DNA of 64,000 bases. Origin: Verticillium longisporum (Eukaryota; Ascomycota; Sordariomycetes; Glomerellales; Plectosphaerellaceae). A program made the position numbers and the translations under genes. Position 1 is the stretch's first letter. Every line of letters begins with the position of its first letter. The DNA lies in contig JAETXT010000001.1 of NCBI GenBank assembly GCA_019188255.1, positions 372,001 to 436,000 of the forward strand, in the 5' to 3' direction. Under the pieces are notes generated by a model that worked only from the letters and a program-made list of their open reading frames with translations, was not told the origin of the DNA and did not search any database. Below, piece by piece: positions 11,305 to 21,468 of this stretch.

Positions 11305-13069
11305 CAATTCTACCTACTTTCAATACCCGAAAATCGCCCCCCAATAGCACGTATATCGCGATATCTCACCCACCCCTCGTCTAATAGTTACGCTAACTAT
11401 ATTATCAGATTTAGAATAAAGAGCTATACTAAAGAAGACGTTTTAAACGCGCTTCAGGCCATTAGTAATAGCTACTCGACGCGTAAGGCCTCGTATAACT
11501 AGAACGTTCCTACTATAACGCTTCGAGGGAGACTTAAGGGCGTAATAACGATCCGTAAAGCAAAGGCTCCCTATTAGAGGCTTAGTTAGGTTCAGGAATA
11601 GCACCTAGCCTATTAGATCGTTAAATAAGGCGCCCTAGGGTTCGCCCTTTTATACTCTTAAGTCCTCGACTTCGTATACTAGATCCTCCTCGCTTAAGGG
11701 GACGATATTCCCCTTAAGAGGTATTAAATAAAAAGCTTTAAATAGCGAAATCCCTCTATTACGACCCTCCTAGGTAAGCGAATAGAAGCTAGCCGTATTA
11801 AGGGCGTTACTATTTAACGTTTTAAGGATTTCTTCCTTCTATTTAACGCCCTTAACATTAAAGCTATTCCTCTATATTTACGATTTAATATAGACGAGAC
11901 GGGTATTATAGAAAGTATAGGAATTAACGGCCTAATTCTAGGCTAAGTAGGGTATCGGAAATACTATATATAGACGGCCGATTCACGCTCCTAGACTACT
12001 ATTATTAAGTACGTATCTACTATAGGCGAGGCCCTCCCTCCCTTTATTATTTTTAGGGGGAAAACGCTCTAATAATAATAGTTCCCCGAAGCCCTCGATA
12101 ATTTTAGTAATTAGAAGTTCGCTATAATAATTAATAAGTAGACGAATAACGTAATAAGCCTCGAATAGCTTATAAAGATCTTTATCCCTTAGACGTAAGC
12201 TAAAGCCCTTAAGCTTAAATCTCCTCGCCTCTTTATAATAGATAGCTATAAGAGTTACGTATCTAACGACTTCCTATAAAAGTACTTCTAAGAGAATATC
12301 CTCTTTATCTTCTTACCCCTATATTCGAGCTATATTATATAGCCTCTTAACCTCTCTATATTTAGCCCCCTTAAGACGGTATATAGGAAGTACCTTAAGA
12401 GCATAGTTTACCTCCTCGATACGTCGCCTATTAATAAACGGAACTTCCTTCTCTACTATTAGAAGGCTAAGCGTAACGCTATTATATATAATAATATTAT
12501 AAATAAATAGCGTAGAACTAGCCTATAGCTAGTAAATTCATTTCGGCCTCTCTTAAGCTCTTAGATAATAGACGAGGGCTATCCTATACGCCTAGAGACC
12601 CCTTAGAAGTAATAGAAATATATAGACTTTACCTTATAAACGCTACAAAGGGCGAAGGATCTACGGTTAAGCTATTCTACGCTATCTCGGATCTATATAA
12701 TACTAAAGGCCTTAGTACGAGCTACGTAGCGCCTATTCATAAAGGCAGGGAAGTCTCTAAATATTAAGGATATATAAATAGCAAAAGTAGGCCTCCGAAT
12801 AGCTTAATTAAGCGCTTAACTAGAGGTATATAAGCCTTATAGGAAGACGAGGGTAGCCTAGGAGCCTAACTCAAGGTTTACTAATATCTAGGCTATTAAG
12901 GCCGCTTAATTAAAGGCGCAGGCCCTCTGCACACCGTTAATAACGCCTATTAAGTATTAGGAAGCTGAGTTTAAGTCTTAGTGCTCGGAATTTCTATTAG
13001 AATAAGCCCTATTAGGTAAGCAATTAATATTATCTATTGTTCTGCGCTACTATTCGTTCGTCGATTTTA

Positions 13070-13111
13070 GTGCGCGGAGTTGGGGGGGCGCGGAGTTGGG
13101 GGTGTGGGACT
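13070..13111. repeat. Right terminal inverted repeat, 42 bp with two AACTCCGCGC copies
   Basis: The reverse complement of 13070-13111 equals the left repeat minus one 16-bp unit. It abuts the TA duplication at 13112-13113. Confidence 0.9.
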
Positions 13112-13112
13112 T

Positions 13113-13156
13113 AGGTACCTACCTAGGTGCCTGACTGTACTTGTAGGTACCTAAGG
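13113..13156. repeat. GGTACCTACCTAGG-type short repeat next to the transposon
   Basis: TAGGTACCTACCTAGGTGCC and, after a spacer, TAGGTACCTAAGG directly follow the element. They belong to the dispersed TACC/GGTA family seen elsewhere in the window. The transposon's TA target may lie within such a block. Confidence 0.55.
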
Positions 13157-13511
13157 TGATTAGCGAGCGAGCGACGGTCACAGGCATGTGGCTGCAAACA
13201 GGCACCAGCCACCCAAATGCACCCTAGTCTTCCCCTTCGCCACAGCGTCACGTCTGGTGGATTGTGCTCCTCCCCATGCGCCTGCCGTCGATCAACGTCG
13301 CGCAACAGACCCGCTGCCGTCTCTCTCCTTGGGTGGGAGCCAACGTCGACTCTGAACCATCAACATCAATCATTCAGCCAGCATCAATCGAACGCGTCTC
13401 CATCTACGGCCTACGTACAGATGGCCAGGCTCATCGCCACAACCCCATCACTTCCATCCTGAGCCGACATATACCACACCCACCTCCAACACGACCCATT
13501 CACCCGCGATC

Positions 13512-15732
13512 ATGCCGCCCGCCCCCAGCCAAAAGGGCACCGGCAAGAAGAGCGGCGCGGGCGCCATCCGCCAGCGCAGCCGCAACACGACCCCGAGCTC
13601 CCTGCCCCCCACCTCAGGGGGAGGAGGAGGAGGAGGAGGAGGAGGCCCAGGAGGCGCTGGCGGAGGGGCGACAGGCATGGGCGCCAACCTGCCGCCCATC
13701 GAGGCCATCGACGCCGAGTACCTCGCCCTGCGCGTCGAGCAGTTCCGCAACATCACCTACGATGACCTCGTCGACCCCGGCGCCCCCGGCAGCCCCGTCC
13801 CCGACGCCAAGAGCGTCGACGGCCTCATCGCCCGCCTGACGCGCCTGCAGGAGGTCATTGACCGCCGCACCAACTTTTGCGACAAGGCCATGCGCGACCT
13901 GTCGGTCCAGAGGAAGCATCATGTCGACGAGGTTGTCGAGAAGGAGGACGTGCGGACTGAGGATGATCGCAAGAGGTCCAATAAGAAGAAGCGCAAGGCG
14001 GCGGATAGTCTGGCGCCGGGCGACACGAACCACAAGGGTATGTTTGAACTGTTTCTGAGCCTCATCGTGGCGACTTGCCTGATGGCTGTTGTTCACTGTC
14101 CCCTGCTTTCCCCATACAGTTCCTTGGCATCGGATGTCTCCTTGTAAACCCATGTCTAACCCAAATCGACCCTACAGAGCGATCCTCACCTTTGCGCGGC
14201 GACTCGACGAAACCTAGAAAACTCTCCAGAGACTCCATCAGCTCCTCGCTTTCCCCCGTCGAGCCTGGCTCACCATCCGCCATGGACGTCGATGATAAGA
14301 AGAAGAGCAAGAAGAAGAAGGACGAAAAGGAAAAAAAGGAAGACGAGGCCGTCGAGGACGAAGAGGACGAGGAAGAATCGAGCTCCGAGGACGAGGGGCC
14401 CCGCCGCGCCGCGATCTGCCCGCCGCACACACCTTTGGCGACGACCCCTCCACATTCCCCGACCCCACAGTATATGAGATGCTAGAAGCGAACCCTCCCA
14501 CCATCTCGGAAGAGGATCTGAAAGAGATTTACTCTGTCTCCGTATACCCCAAGCACGCCCTGGCCGAGCTGGAGCCCACTGCCGGCGACCCCCCAGATAA
14601 GGACTTCAGCCACGCCAAGCCGTCGAACCAGATCAGTTTTTCCACCTTCAGCGCGTACATTGAACCATACTTTCGTCCCTTCACCGAGGAAGACCTCGGT
14701 TTTCTGCGCGAACGCGGCGACCGCGTGGCGCCCTTCCATATGCCCAAACGCGGCAAGCGACACTACACGGAGATCTGGGCCGAAGAAGACGGCGCCATGC
14801 AGGTGGACTCTCCATCGAAGCGCGAAAAGCTGGCGCCCAACGTGCCGCGCGGGACCATTGACGTTATGGACGACGAAGTCGGCGAGACGGACAAGCTGTC
14901 GGTCGGCCCGCTCCTCTCACGCCTCGTGAGCATCATGCGGCCCGAGTCGCGTCCGCCCACCGACGAGGACAAGCCCAACGTCAACGGCACGACCAACGGC
15001 GACGTGAGCATGGCCGGCAGCACCAACGGCGAGAACGGCGACCTCAGCATGAGCTTTGGCGGCGGCGGCGGCGGCGGCGGCGAGGACAACAAGCCGCCGA
15101 CGATGCCACCGGCAACGTTCATGGCGGAATCCAACTCGGAGTCGTGGAAAAAGGCGACGCACCCCAAGCTCGACTACGCGCAGGTCGACGAGCGCATCAA
15201 GCAGGAGCTCAAGCACATGGGCTTCCTCCCGCACGAGGGCCCCATCGACGCCGACTACGACGGCGCCTTTGACGACGAGGTCGCCGCCCGGCTGCGCCTC
15301 CTCCAGGACCGCCTCCGCAGCCAGATGCTCATCAACGGCGCGCGCAAGGCCCGCCTCACCGAGCTCGTCAAGGAGCGCATGGCGCACCAGGAGTACCAGA
15401 CCATCCTCGAGGACCTCGACTCGCAGGTCCAGGCCGCCTACCTCAAGCGCACCCGCACCATGGGCAAGAGCAAAAAGGCCAAGCGGCCCGCCGGCAACAG
15501 CGCCGCCGCCGCCGCCGGCATGGCCCGCCCCGGCATCGGCGACGTCACCAAGATGCTCATGGAGCGCCGCGCCCGCTGGATCGGCACCATTGGCTCCGTC
15601 TTTGAGGACGAGAACCTCGGCAAGGTCCCGCGCGTCGAGAAGCCGGGCAGCTCCATCTTTAAGCCTGCCGAGATGGCGCAGCTGCTCAAGCGCGAGAAGG
15701 AGCAGTGGGATGAGGAGGTGGAGGAGGAGTAG
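13512..15732 (+). CDS. NGG1: SAGA/ADA histone acetyltransferase complex subunit NGG1/ADA3 (one-base frame break)
   Basis: Ada3/Ngg1 links Gcn5 to the SAGA and ADA coactivator complexes in the nucleus. Exon 1 (13512-14037) has a Ser/Gly-rich start and a basic segment (KKKRKA). A 140-nt intron (14038-14177) follows. Exon 2 has a [12 protein letters not shown] charged region, then the conserved C-terminal Ada3 domain: [52 protein letters not shown] and [13 protein letters not shown]. The frame breaks inside GGGGCCCC (14397-14404); one extra G or C restores [20 protein letters not shown] and [10 protein letters not shown]. The repaired length is about 693 residues. Poly-Gly tracts are coded at 13618-13650 and 15057-15081. 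The gene is convergent with urease. The family call is strong. Confidence 0.9.
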
Positions 15733-16126
15733 GGAGGGAGCCCGTTGATCGAGCGCAACCTTGATGAGACTTTCCTGCTTCTTCTTCTTCTTCCGACTTG
15801 ATTTCTGGGTGTGCGGGCTAATTCGGGCTGCCGGTTCTGCAGCTACGTACGTATGTTTGTGCGTACATGATGATTCTATCAAGACAAAGGGGGGACACAG
15901 CGTTGAGGGAGGACCCGGTTCTGGCAGGCGCGGCGTTGCGGATTCACAAACACACACACATGTGTCGGGGAAAGTTGGGACATGGCCCTTTGCACATCAT
16001 TCCATGCCAAATTGTCTTGAGGCGTTGGCGGCTCCAGTTAGGCTAATTAGACATTCAAAAAAAAAGATTGACCCCAAAATATCCCGGCAACTTGTCACGT
16101 CGTGCTCCTTTCTGTCCTGCCCACGC

Positions 16127-18950
16127 TCAGTACACGTAAAACTGCTGCGTCAGCGGCAACCTCTCGGCCGGCTCGGCCTCGCAGACGACGCCGTCGGCCT
16201 CGACGACGTACTGCTCCGGGTCCACACGCATCCGCGGCATCGAGTCGTTGTAGCGCATGTCCTTCTTGCCAATGTTGCGGCAGTTACGCACGGCCTCGAC
16301 GCGGCTGCGCAAGCCGTACGATGCGATGGCGCCCGACTCAATGGACGAGGCTGAGACAAAGAGGACAGACGTGTCGGGGACCAGCGGCGCGAACATGGGG
16401 CGGCCGATGATGGGTTGGATGGTTGGAATGGAAGCATTGGGGTCGCCCTACATTGCGTCAGAACAGGAACATGGCACAGGATGGGAAGATTTGGGCAAAA
16501 CAGAAAGAAGAAGGCATACCATTTGCGCCCATGCGATCATCCCACTCTTAATAACGAGGCTCGGCTTGGTTCCGAACCACGCGGGATCCCAGACGACAAG
16601 ATCGGCCAGCTTGCCAACCTCTACGCTGCCGATGAGGTGACTGAAGCCCTGGGCGATGGCTGGGTTGACGGTATACTTGCTGACGTATCGCTTGACGCGG
16701 AAGTTGTCTGCGTCGGTGCCCTCGTCCTCGGGCAGGGTGCCGCGCTGGTCCTTATTCTTGTGCGCCGTGTTCCAGGTGCGCAAGATGACTTCGCCGCAGC
16801 GGCCCATGGCCTGGGAATCGGAGCTCATCATGCTGATGGCGCCGAGGTCGTGGAGGACATCTTCGGCAGCAATGGTCTCGGCGCGGATGCGAGACTCGGC
16901 AAACGCGACGTCCTCGGGAATGTTCTTCGAGAGATGGTGACAGACCATGAGCATGTCGAGGTGCTCATCAAGCGTGTTGCGAGTGTAGGGGCGCGTGGGG
17001 TCGGTAGAAGAAGGCAGGACGTTGGGGTGTTCGACGACGGAGATGATGTCTGGCGCATGACCGCCGCCTGCCCCTTCGGTGTGATACGTGTGAATGGTCC
17101 GGTTCTTGAAGGCGCCAATGGTGGACTCGACGAAACCAGACTCGTTCAGCGTATCCGTGTGGATGAGACACTGCACATCGAGCTCATCACAAACCGACAG
17201 GCAGGTATCGATTGCTGCAGGTGTGGAACCCCAATCTTCGTGCAGTTTGAGTCCACAGGCGCCGGCGTTGACTTGATCGCGAAGGCCCTCTGGTGCGCTG
17301 TCGTTTCCTTTGCCGGTAATACCAATGTTCAGGGGAAGGTTATCGCATGCCTGTAGCATTTGGCGCATATAGTGCTTGCCAGGCGTGCATGTCGTTGCGC
17401 TCGTGCCAGCGCTGAGAAGGTCAATGTCAGACCTGAGAGTGTTCAGGGGCTCGGAGGGGGTTCAAACTAAAGCTTACCTCGGGCCAACTCCACCACCCAA
17501 CATGGTCGTCACGCCAGATGCGATCGCTTCCGATGTCTGCTGCGGGCAGATGAAGTGAATGTGCGTATCGATACCGCCTGCTGTGATGATCTTGTTCTCT
17601 CCAGCGACGACATCTGTGCAGCTGCCGACCACCATGTTCGGCGTCACGCCGTCCATGACATCTGGGTTGCCCGCCTTGCCAATACCCACGATCATGCCGT
17701 GCTTGACGCCGATGTCAGCCTTGTAAATGCCGCTCCAGTCGACAATGAGCGCATTGGTCACAACCATATCGAGCGATTCCGAGTCTGGGCGGCCCGTAGC
17801 CTGTCCCATGCCCTCACGCAGCGTCTTGCCACCGCCAAACTTGCACTCGTCTCCATAGACTGTGAAGTCCTGTTCAACCTTGATCCAAAGATTAGTACTT
17901 CCCAGTCTCAGCCTGTCTCCCGTCGTCGGCCCAAACATGGTCGCATAAGCCACCCTGTTCATCTCAAAGGCGCTGATGTGACCCATGTCACCCACTGGTT
18001 CGGGCTGGTGCGCAAAGCCTGCCTGTTGCAGCTGTTCTACTATCTCACCGGCGCGCCAGAGTTCCACTCCGCCAGTAGCCAGTCCGTTGCCTCCGCGAAT
18101 GACCCGGTTGCCCCCAATCTCAACAAGTGTGACGGTCTTCATGTCACCTGGCTCAAAGCGCACCGATGTGCCAGCGGGAATGGCAAGGCGGAAGCCGTAG
18201 GCCCTCGCGCGGTCAAATTCGAGCTGCGGATTTGTCTCGATGAAGTGGTAGTGGCTTCCCACTTGTATGGGGCGGTCACCCCTGCTCGTGACGCGCAGCG
18301 TGATGTGCTTGCGGTTAGCGTTGAGGGTGACCTTGACGTCCTTGACAGCAACAAGAGCGCCAGGCTGCGCCGTCGGCTCGAACTCGGCGGGCTCCGGTAG
18401 AGGGAAATCATCGTTAGAGGGCATGCGCGGTACATAGCCATACAGGGCGCGGGCGAGATTCCCGTCATCCGTGGCGATGGGGTTATGGACGGTAACGAGG
18501 TAGGTGCCTGAGGGGAAGGTGCCTTCTACCTGGATCTCGTGAAGTGTACTGCAGACGGAAGGCTGGACGTGGCGACGCCCGAGCATGGTCGAACCGAGAC
18601 CCATGAGGTCTGAGACGGTGTGGTTTCCATCACGGATGAGTTCTTGCAAGTTGCTCGTGATGAGGGCCTGGAGTCGATGTTAGTGCCAAGGCTCTTCTTG
18701 CAAACCCTCGATAAGGGCGAAAGAGGTCTCCTAGATACCGTTGCTTCAGCATGGTTGAGCTTCACGCCTCTGGCAAGCCGTTTCTGCGCCAGGAACCCCA
18801 GCTGAGAAATGACAAGCTTATCAAGCTGGGGCCGAGGATGCAGAGGTTAGCAAGAAGCACAGAGGCAAGCAGTAGTGGGGGATCGTGTGCTCACGGAGGA
18901 GCTCGCGAGCCTTGAAAGACGAGACGGACCTCTTTCGGCACGAGATGCAT
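16127..18950 (-). CDS. ureA: Urease (nickel urea amidohydrolase), fused gamma-beta-alpha form
   Basis: Urease hydrolyses urea to ammonia and carbamate in the cytosol. The five-exon model is in frame and gives 836 residues, the normal fungal length. Exon 1 (18950-18930) codes only MHLVPKE. Introns are 18826-18929, 18668-18738, 17412-17477 and 16448-16519. The order is gamma ([30 protein letters not shown]), beta ([16 protein letters not shown]) and alpha. Nickel ligands and active-site residues are visible: [13 protein letters not shown], the lysine to be carbamylated in [21 protein letters not shown], and the flap cysteine and histidine in [20 protein letters not shown]. Activity needs the UreD/F/G accessory proteins, not present here. 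It is intact. Confidence 0.97.
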
Positions 18951-19857
18951 CTTGGGCAGAGCTGCGCGGACAAGTCGGCTGCTGATGCGGAGGTTGATCT
19001 CATGGGACTTGAAAGTTGGACGATGAAGAATGAGACGAGCCAAAAGCGCATCGCACCCGATGGCAGGAAGAAACGCCGCAACTGGTGTTAACAGCCCACA
19101 GTGCGGGGCGTGACTGCCCAGGCGAGGCGCTCGATAAGGAACCCCAAGTACCTACCACCTTTATTAAGGTACCTAAGGTACACATGGCATCCGCCGCCTG
19201 CCGATGCGGTCCACTGCCGCCGCCGGCCTTGCCTGCGCATCAACCAGGACCTACTGTACCTTGACCCAAGTGTCTTGGGACATCACCACCTTGACACTGG
19301 CGTCCACCAGAACATATGGACCAAAAGACAGCGTAAACTCCGGACACTGCCACAACACATCACGTCAATAGAAAGAAGGAGCAAGCTTGAACATATCATG
19401 TCTTCGTCATGGTCTCCTACAACCCCCGACCCATAGTGTTTACGTACGTACACGTGGAATTCCAAAGGCTTCGTAGGACGCACTTGGTCGCATGCCGACC
19501 AGCAACCATCCAACCGTCCCTCCCATCCCAACCGCCCTGCACCCCCTGGCCTGGTGCTTTTCAAGACCTGTTCCTGGGAACCCCTTGCACGCCGGCCAGC
19601 TAATAAAAAAAAAAAAAAAAGAGAGAGAACCAAACAGAAAGACAAGTTGCTGCGAAACGCTCTCCTCGCCTCAATGAACCCTGACAACTGGGTTCCAGCC
19701 GGAGGCAAAGCAGGAAACAGAGCAGGACCTCATCGGGAAAAGATGACGAGGCGCGGCAACGAGGTATCATCTTCCGAACCCGCAGAGTAAAGAGAAACCC
19801 ATATTAACAGAAACGCAGGAAACCACATAACAGACAAAAGAAGAAGGCCTGGCGAGA
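18951..19857. other. Urease 5' region / HMG gene 3' region
   Basis: Both flanking genes are on the minus strand, so this 0.9 kb holds the urease promoter and the HMG gene's 3' end. Seen here are a TACC/GGTA block (19147-19180) and an A-rich tract (19603-19619). No coding region is supported. Confidence 0.5.
19133..19138 (+). promoter_or_regulatory. Possible GATA-factor site upstream of urease
   Basis: CGATAAG (core GATAAG at 19133-19138) matches the HGATAR site of AreA/Nit2 nitrogen regulators and lies about 185 nt upstream of the urease start. A single match is weak, but ureases are commonly nitrogen regulated. Confidence 0.25.
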
Positions 19858-21468
19858 TCAGTTCTTAGCCTTCTTGCCTCGGCTCTTCTTTGTCGCCGTG
19901 GGCTCGTCCTTGGTCTCTGTGTCAACGGCCTTGCTCACACGGCGCCTCTTCTTATCGGCAGGCGTGGCAGCAGCAGGCGTCGACTTGGGCTCGACGTCAG
20001 CGGCATCCGACTTGCGCTTGCGGCTGGCAGCCTTCTTCGGCGTCTTGGAGGGCGCAGGCGTCTCCTCCTCCGAGGCCTCTTCCTCAGACGCCTGGGCCAC
20101 AGGGGCAGCCTGCTGGAGCTGCTGGGCGATGGCGTCTTGGTCATCGGCAACAGCCTCGCCGTCAACGTGAGGCAGAGGGATGTCGTTGTTGTCCGCGTAG
20201 ACCAGAGCATCGTCGTCGTTCATGACGCGAGCCTCAAGGTTACCAGCCTTGTACGAGTGAACGCGGGCCTGGTACAGACGGAGGTTGTACTGGTAGGCGT
20301 TGTTCCAACCCTGGTAGCGTGTAAGCAAGACTGGTCAAGAGGAAGATAACATGGTATCACTTACGCTCTTCTCCTGCTGGCCCATGGCCTTCCAGCGACG
20401 CTGGCCCTCCTCCTGAACAGCACCCTTGGGGGCGTCGGCACCAAGATCGCTGGCGATGATGGGACGAGCAGTTTGCATGTACAGGAAGTAGGGAGTCAGG
20501 GGGCGCTTGGGGGCATTGGGGTCGTGGGTCCGCTTCTTGCGCTCCTTCTTCTCCTCAATGATGGGGGCGCCATAGTCAGGGCCGGCCTGCATCAGGCCGT
20601 TGATGCCAACGAGGTGCTGGGCGGCATGCTCAAGGTTGGTGATGGGGATATCAATGCCCGGGATGCCTTCATTAGCGGACTCGCCCAGAAGCAGGTTGGT
20701 CTGGCGGTAGTAGTCGACAGAGAACGACTTGATGAGCTCTAAGATGGTGAGGAGACGCTGGTGGACCTGGGGGTATGAGTTAGCACTTGGGGCAATGAAT
20801 AATCCGTCAGGCTCATAGTGAGTGCGACGTGGCACGCGCTATACAGGGAGCTCTGGTGGGAGCGTCGGGTAGTGGGCTGGCTGGGTGGGTCAAAGCTCCA
20901 GCGGGGAAAAAACGCGGGGAGTCCCAATTGCCCGAATGGGACGTGACGCTGTAAACAAGACAGGGCACCCCTCCCGTGCACTAGAATAACCAGACGCGTC
21001 TTGCACTCTTCTTCTCCCCTTCTGACTTGACAAGACAGAATGAAAAACAAGAGGGCGAGTGAAGGGAAATCCAAGCATACGGGAGGTCATGAATCCCAAT
21101 GACAAATGAAACGATGTATCAGGCCAAGGTGCATTGAAAAGGACATGGGCCGGTCATGCACTACAGCAAAACACAGCATAGCGTGTTGTTGTTGAGAGCG
21201 ATGCAGACAGATACCAGCGGGTGTGTGGCCAGTGGTTGATGGTTGGCAGAATGAAGTGAAAATAATCGTGACTTACCGAGTCGCGAACGCGAATGAAGCC
21301 CTCAGGGTCAATGTGGCGAGGCTGCTGGTGAACAAGACCGGGAGCGACAAGGGGAGCAGGCTGGACGGCAGGAATGGCGATGGGGAGAGGTGCAGGCGCA
21401 ACGATGGGAGCAGACGCGACGGCGGACTTCTTGGCCTCCTCCATCTGCTTCTTAGTAGGACGTGCCAT
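19858..21468 (-). CDS. HMG-box chromatin protein
   Basis: Exon 1 (21468-21277) codes an Ala/Pro-rich start MARPTKKQMEEAKKS. An unusually long 510-nt intron (20767-21276) follows. Exon 2 (20766-20365) has a helical segment (VHQRLLTILELIKSFSVDYY) and the start of an HMG box, KRTHDPNAPKRPLTPYFLYM, at about residue 139. A 54-nt intron (20311-20364) splits the box, which ends with GWNNAYQYNLRLYQARVHSY. The tail is acidic then basic (DKKRRRVSK, KKSRGKKAKN), typical of non-specific DNA-binding chromatin proteins. The total is 348 residues, in frame. It probably bends DNA in the nucleus; a partner complex cannot be told from sequence. Confidence 0.88.

Larger units (their letters stand above)
11247..13111. 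mobile_element. Fot1/pogo-like (Tc1-mariner superfamily) DNA transposon, RIP-degenerate
   Basis: The 1,865-bp element is bounded by TA duplications (11245-11246 and 13112-13113) and by perfect inverted repeats starting AGTCCCACACCCCC. Size, TA target and AGT/ACT ends fit fungal Fot1-type elements. The interior reads + as a decayed transposase: a helix-turn-helix-like ALQAISNSYSTRK segment near 11445-11490, interrupted by TAG where W is expected, then NVP and RGRLKG, and the catalytic-region motif NIDETGI near 11887-11907, followed by NGLILG and a stop. Stops are everywhere, so it cannot encode a working enzyme. CpA and TpG are almost absent inside while CpG persists; for example I find neither CA nor TG in 12001-12180. 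That is the RIP pattern. Confidence 0.88.

Noticed and set aside
11320..13060. Ordinary AT-rich gene desert or mitochondrial insertion
   Set aside because: The terminal repeats, TA duplications, transposase remnants and CpA/TpG depletion identify a RIPed DNA transposon instead.
14917..15957. 346-residue minus-strand open frame opposite NGG1
   Set aside because: It mirrors GC-rich codons of a conserved gene and is Ala/Val/Gly-rich with no domain.
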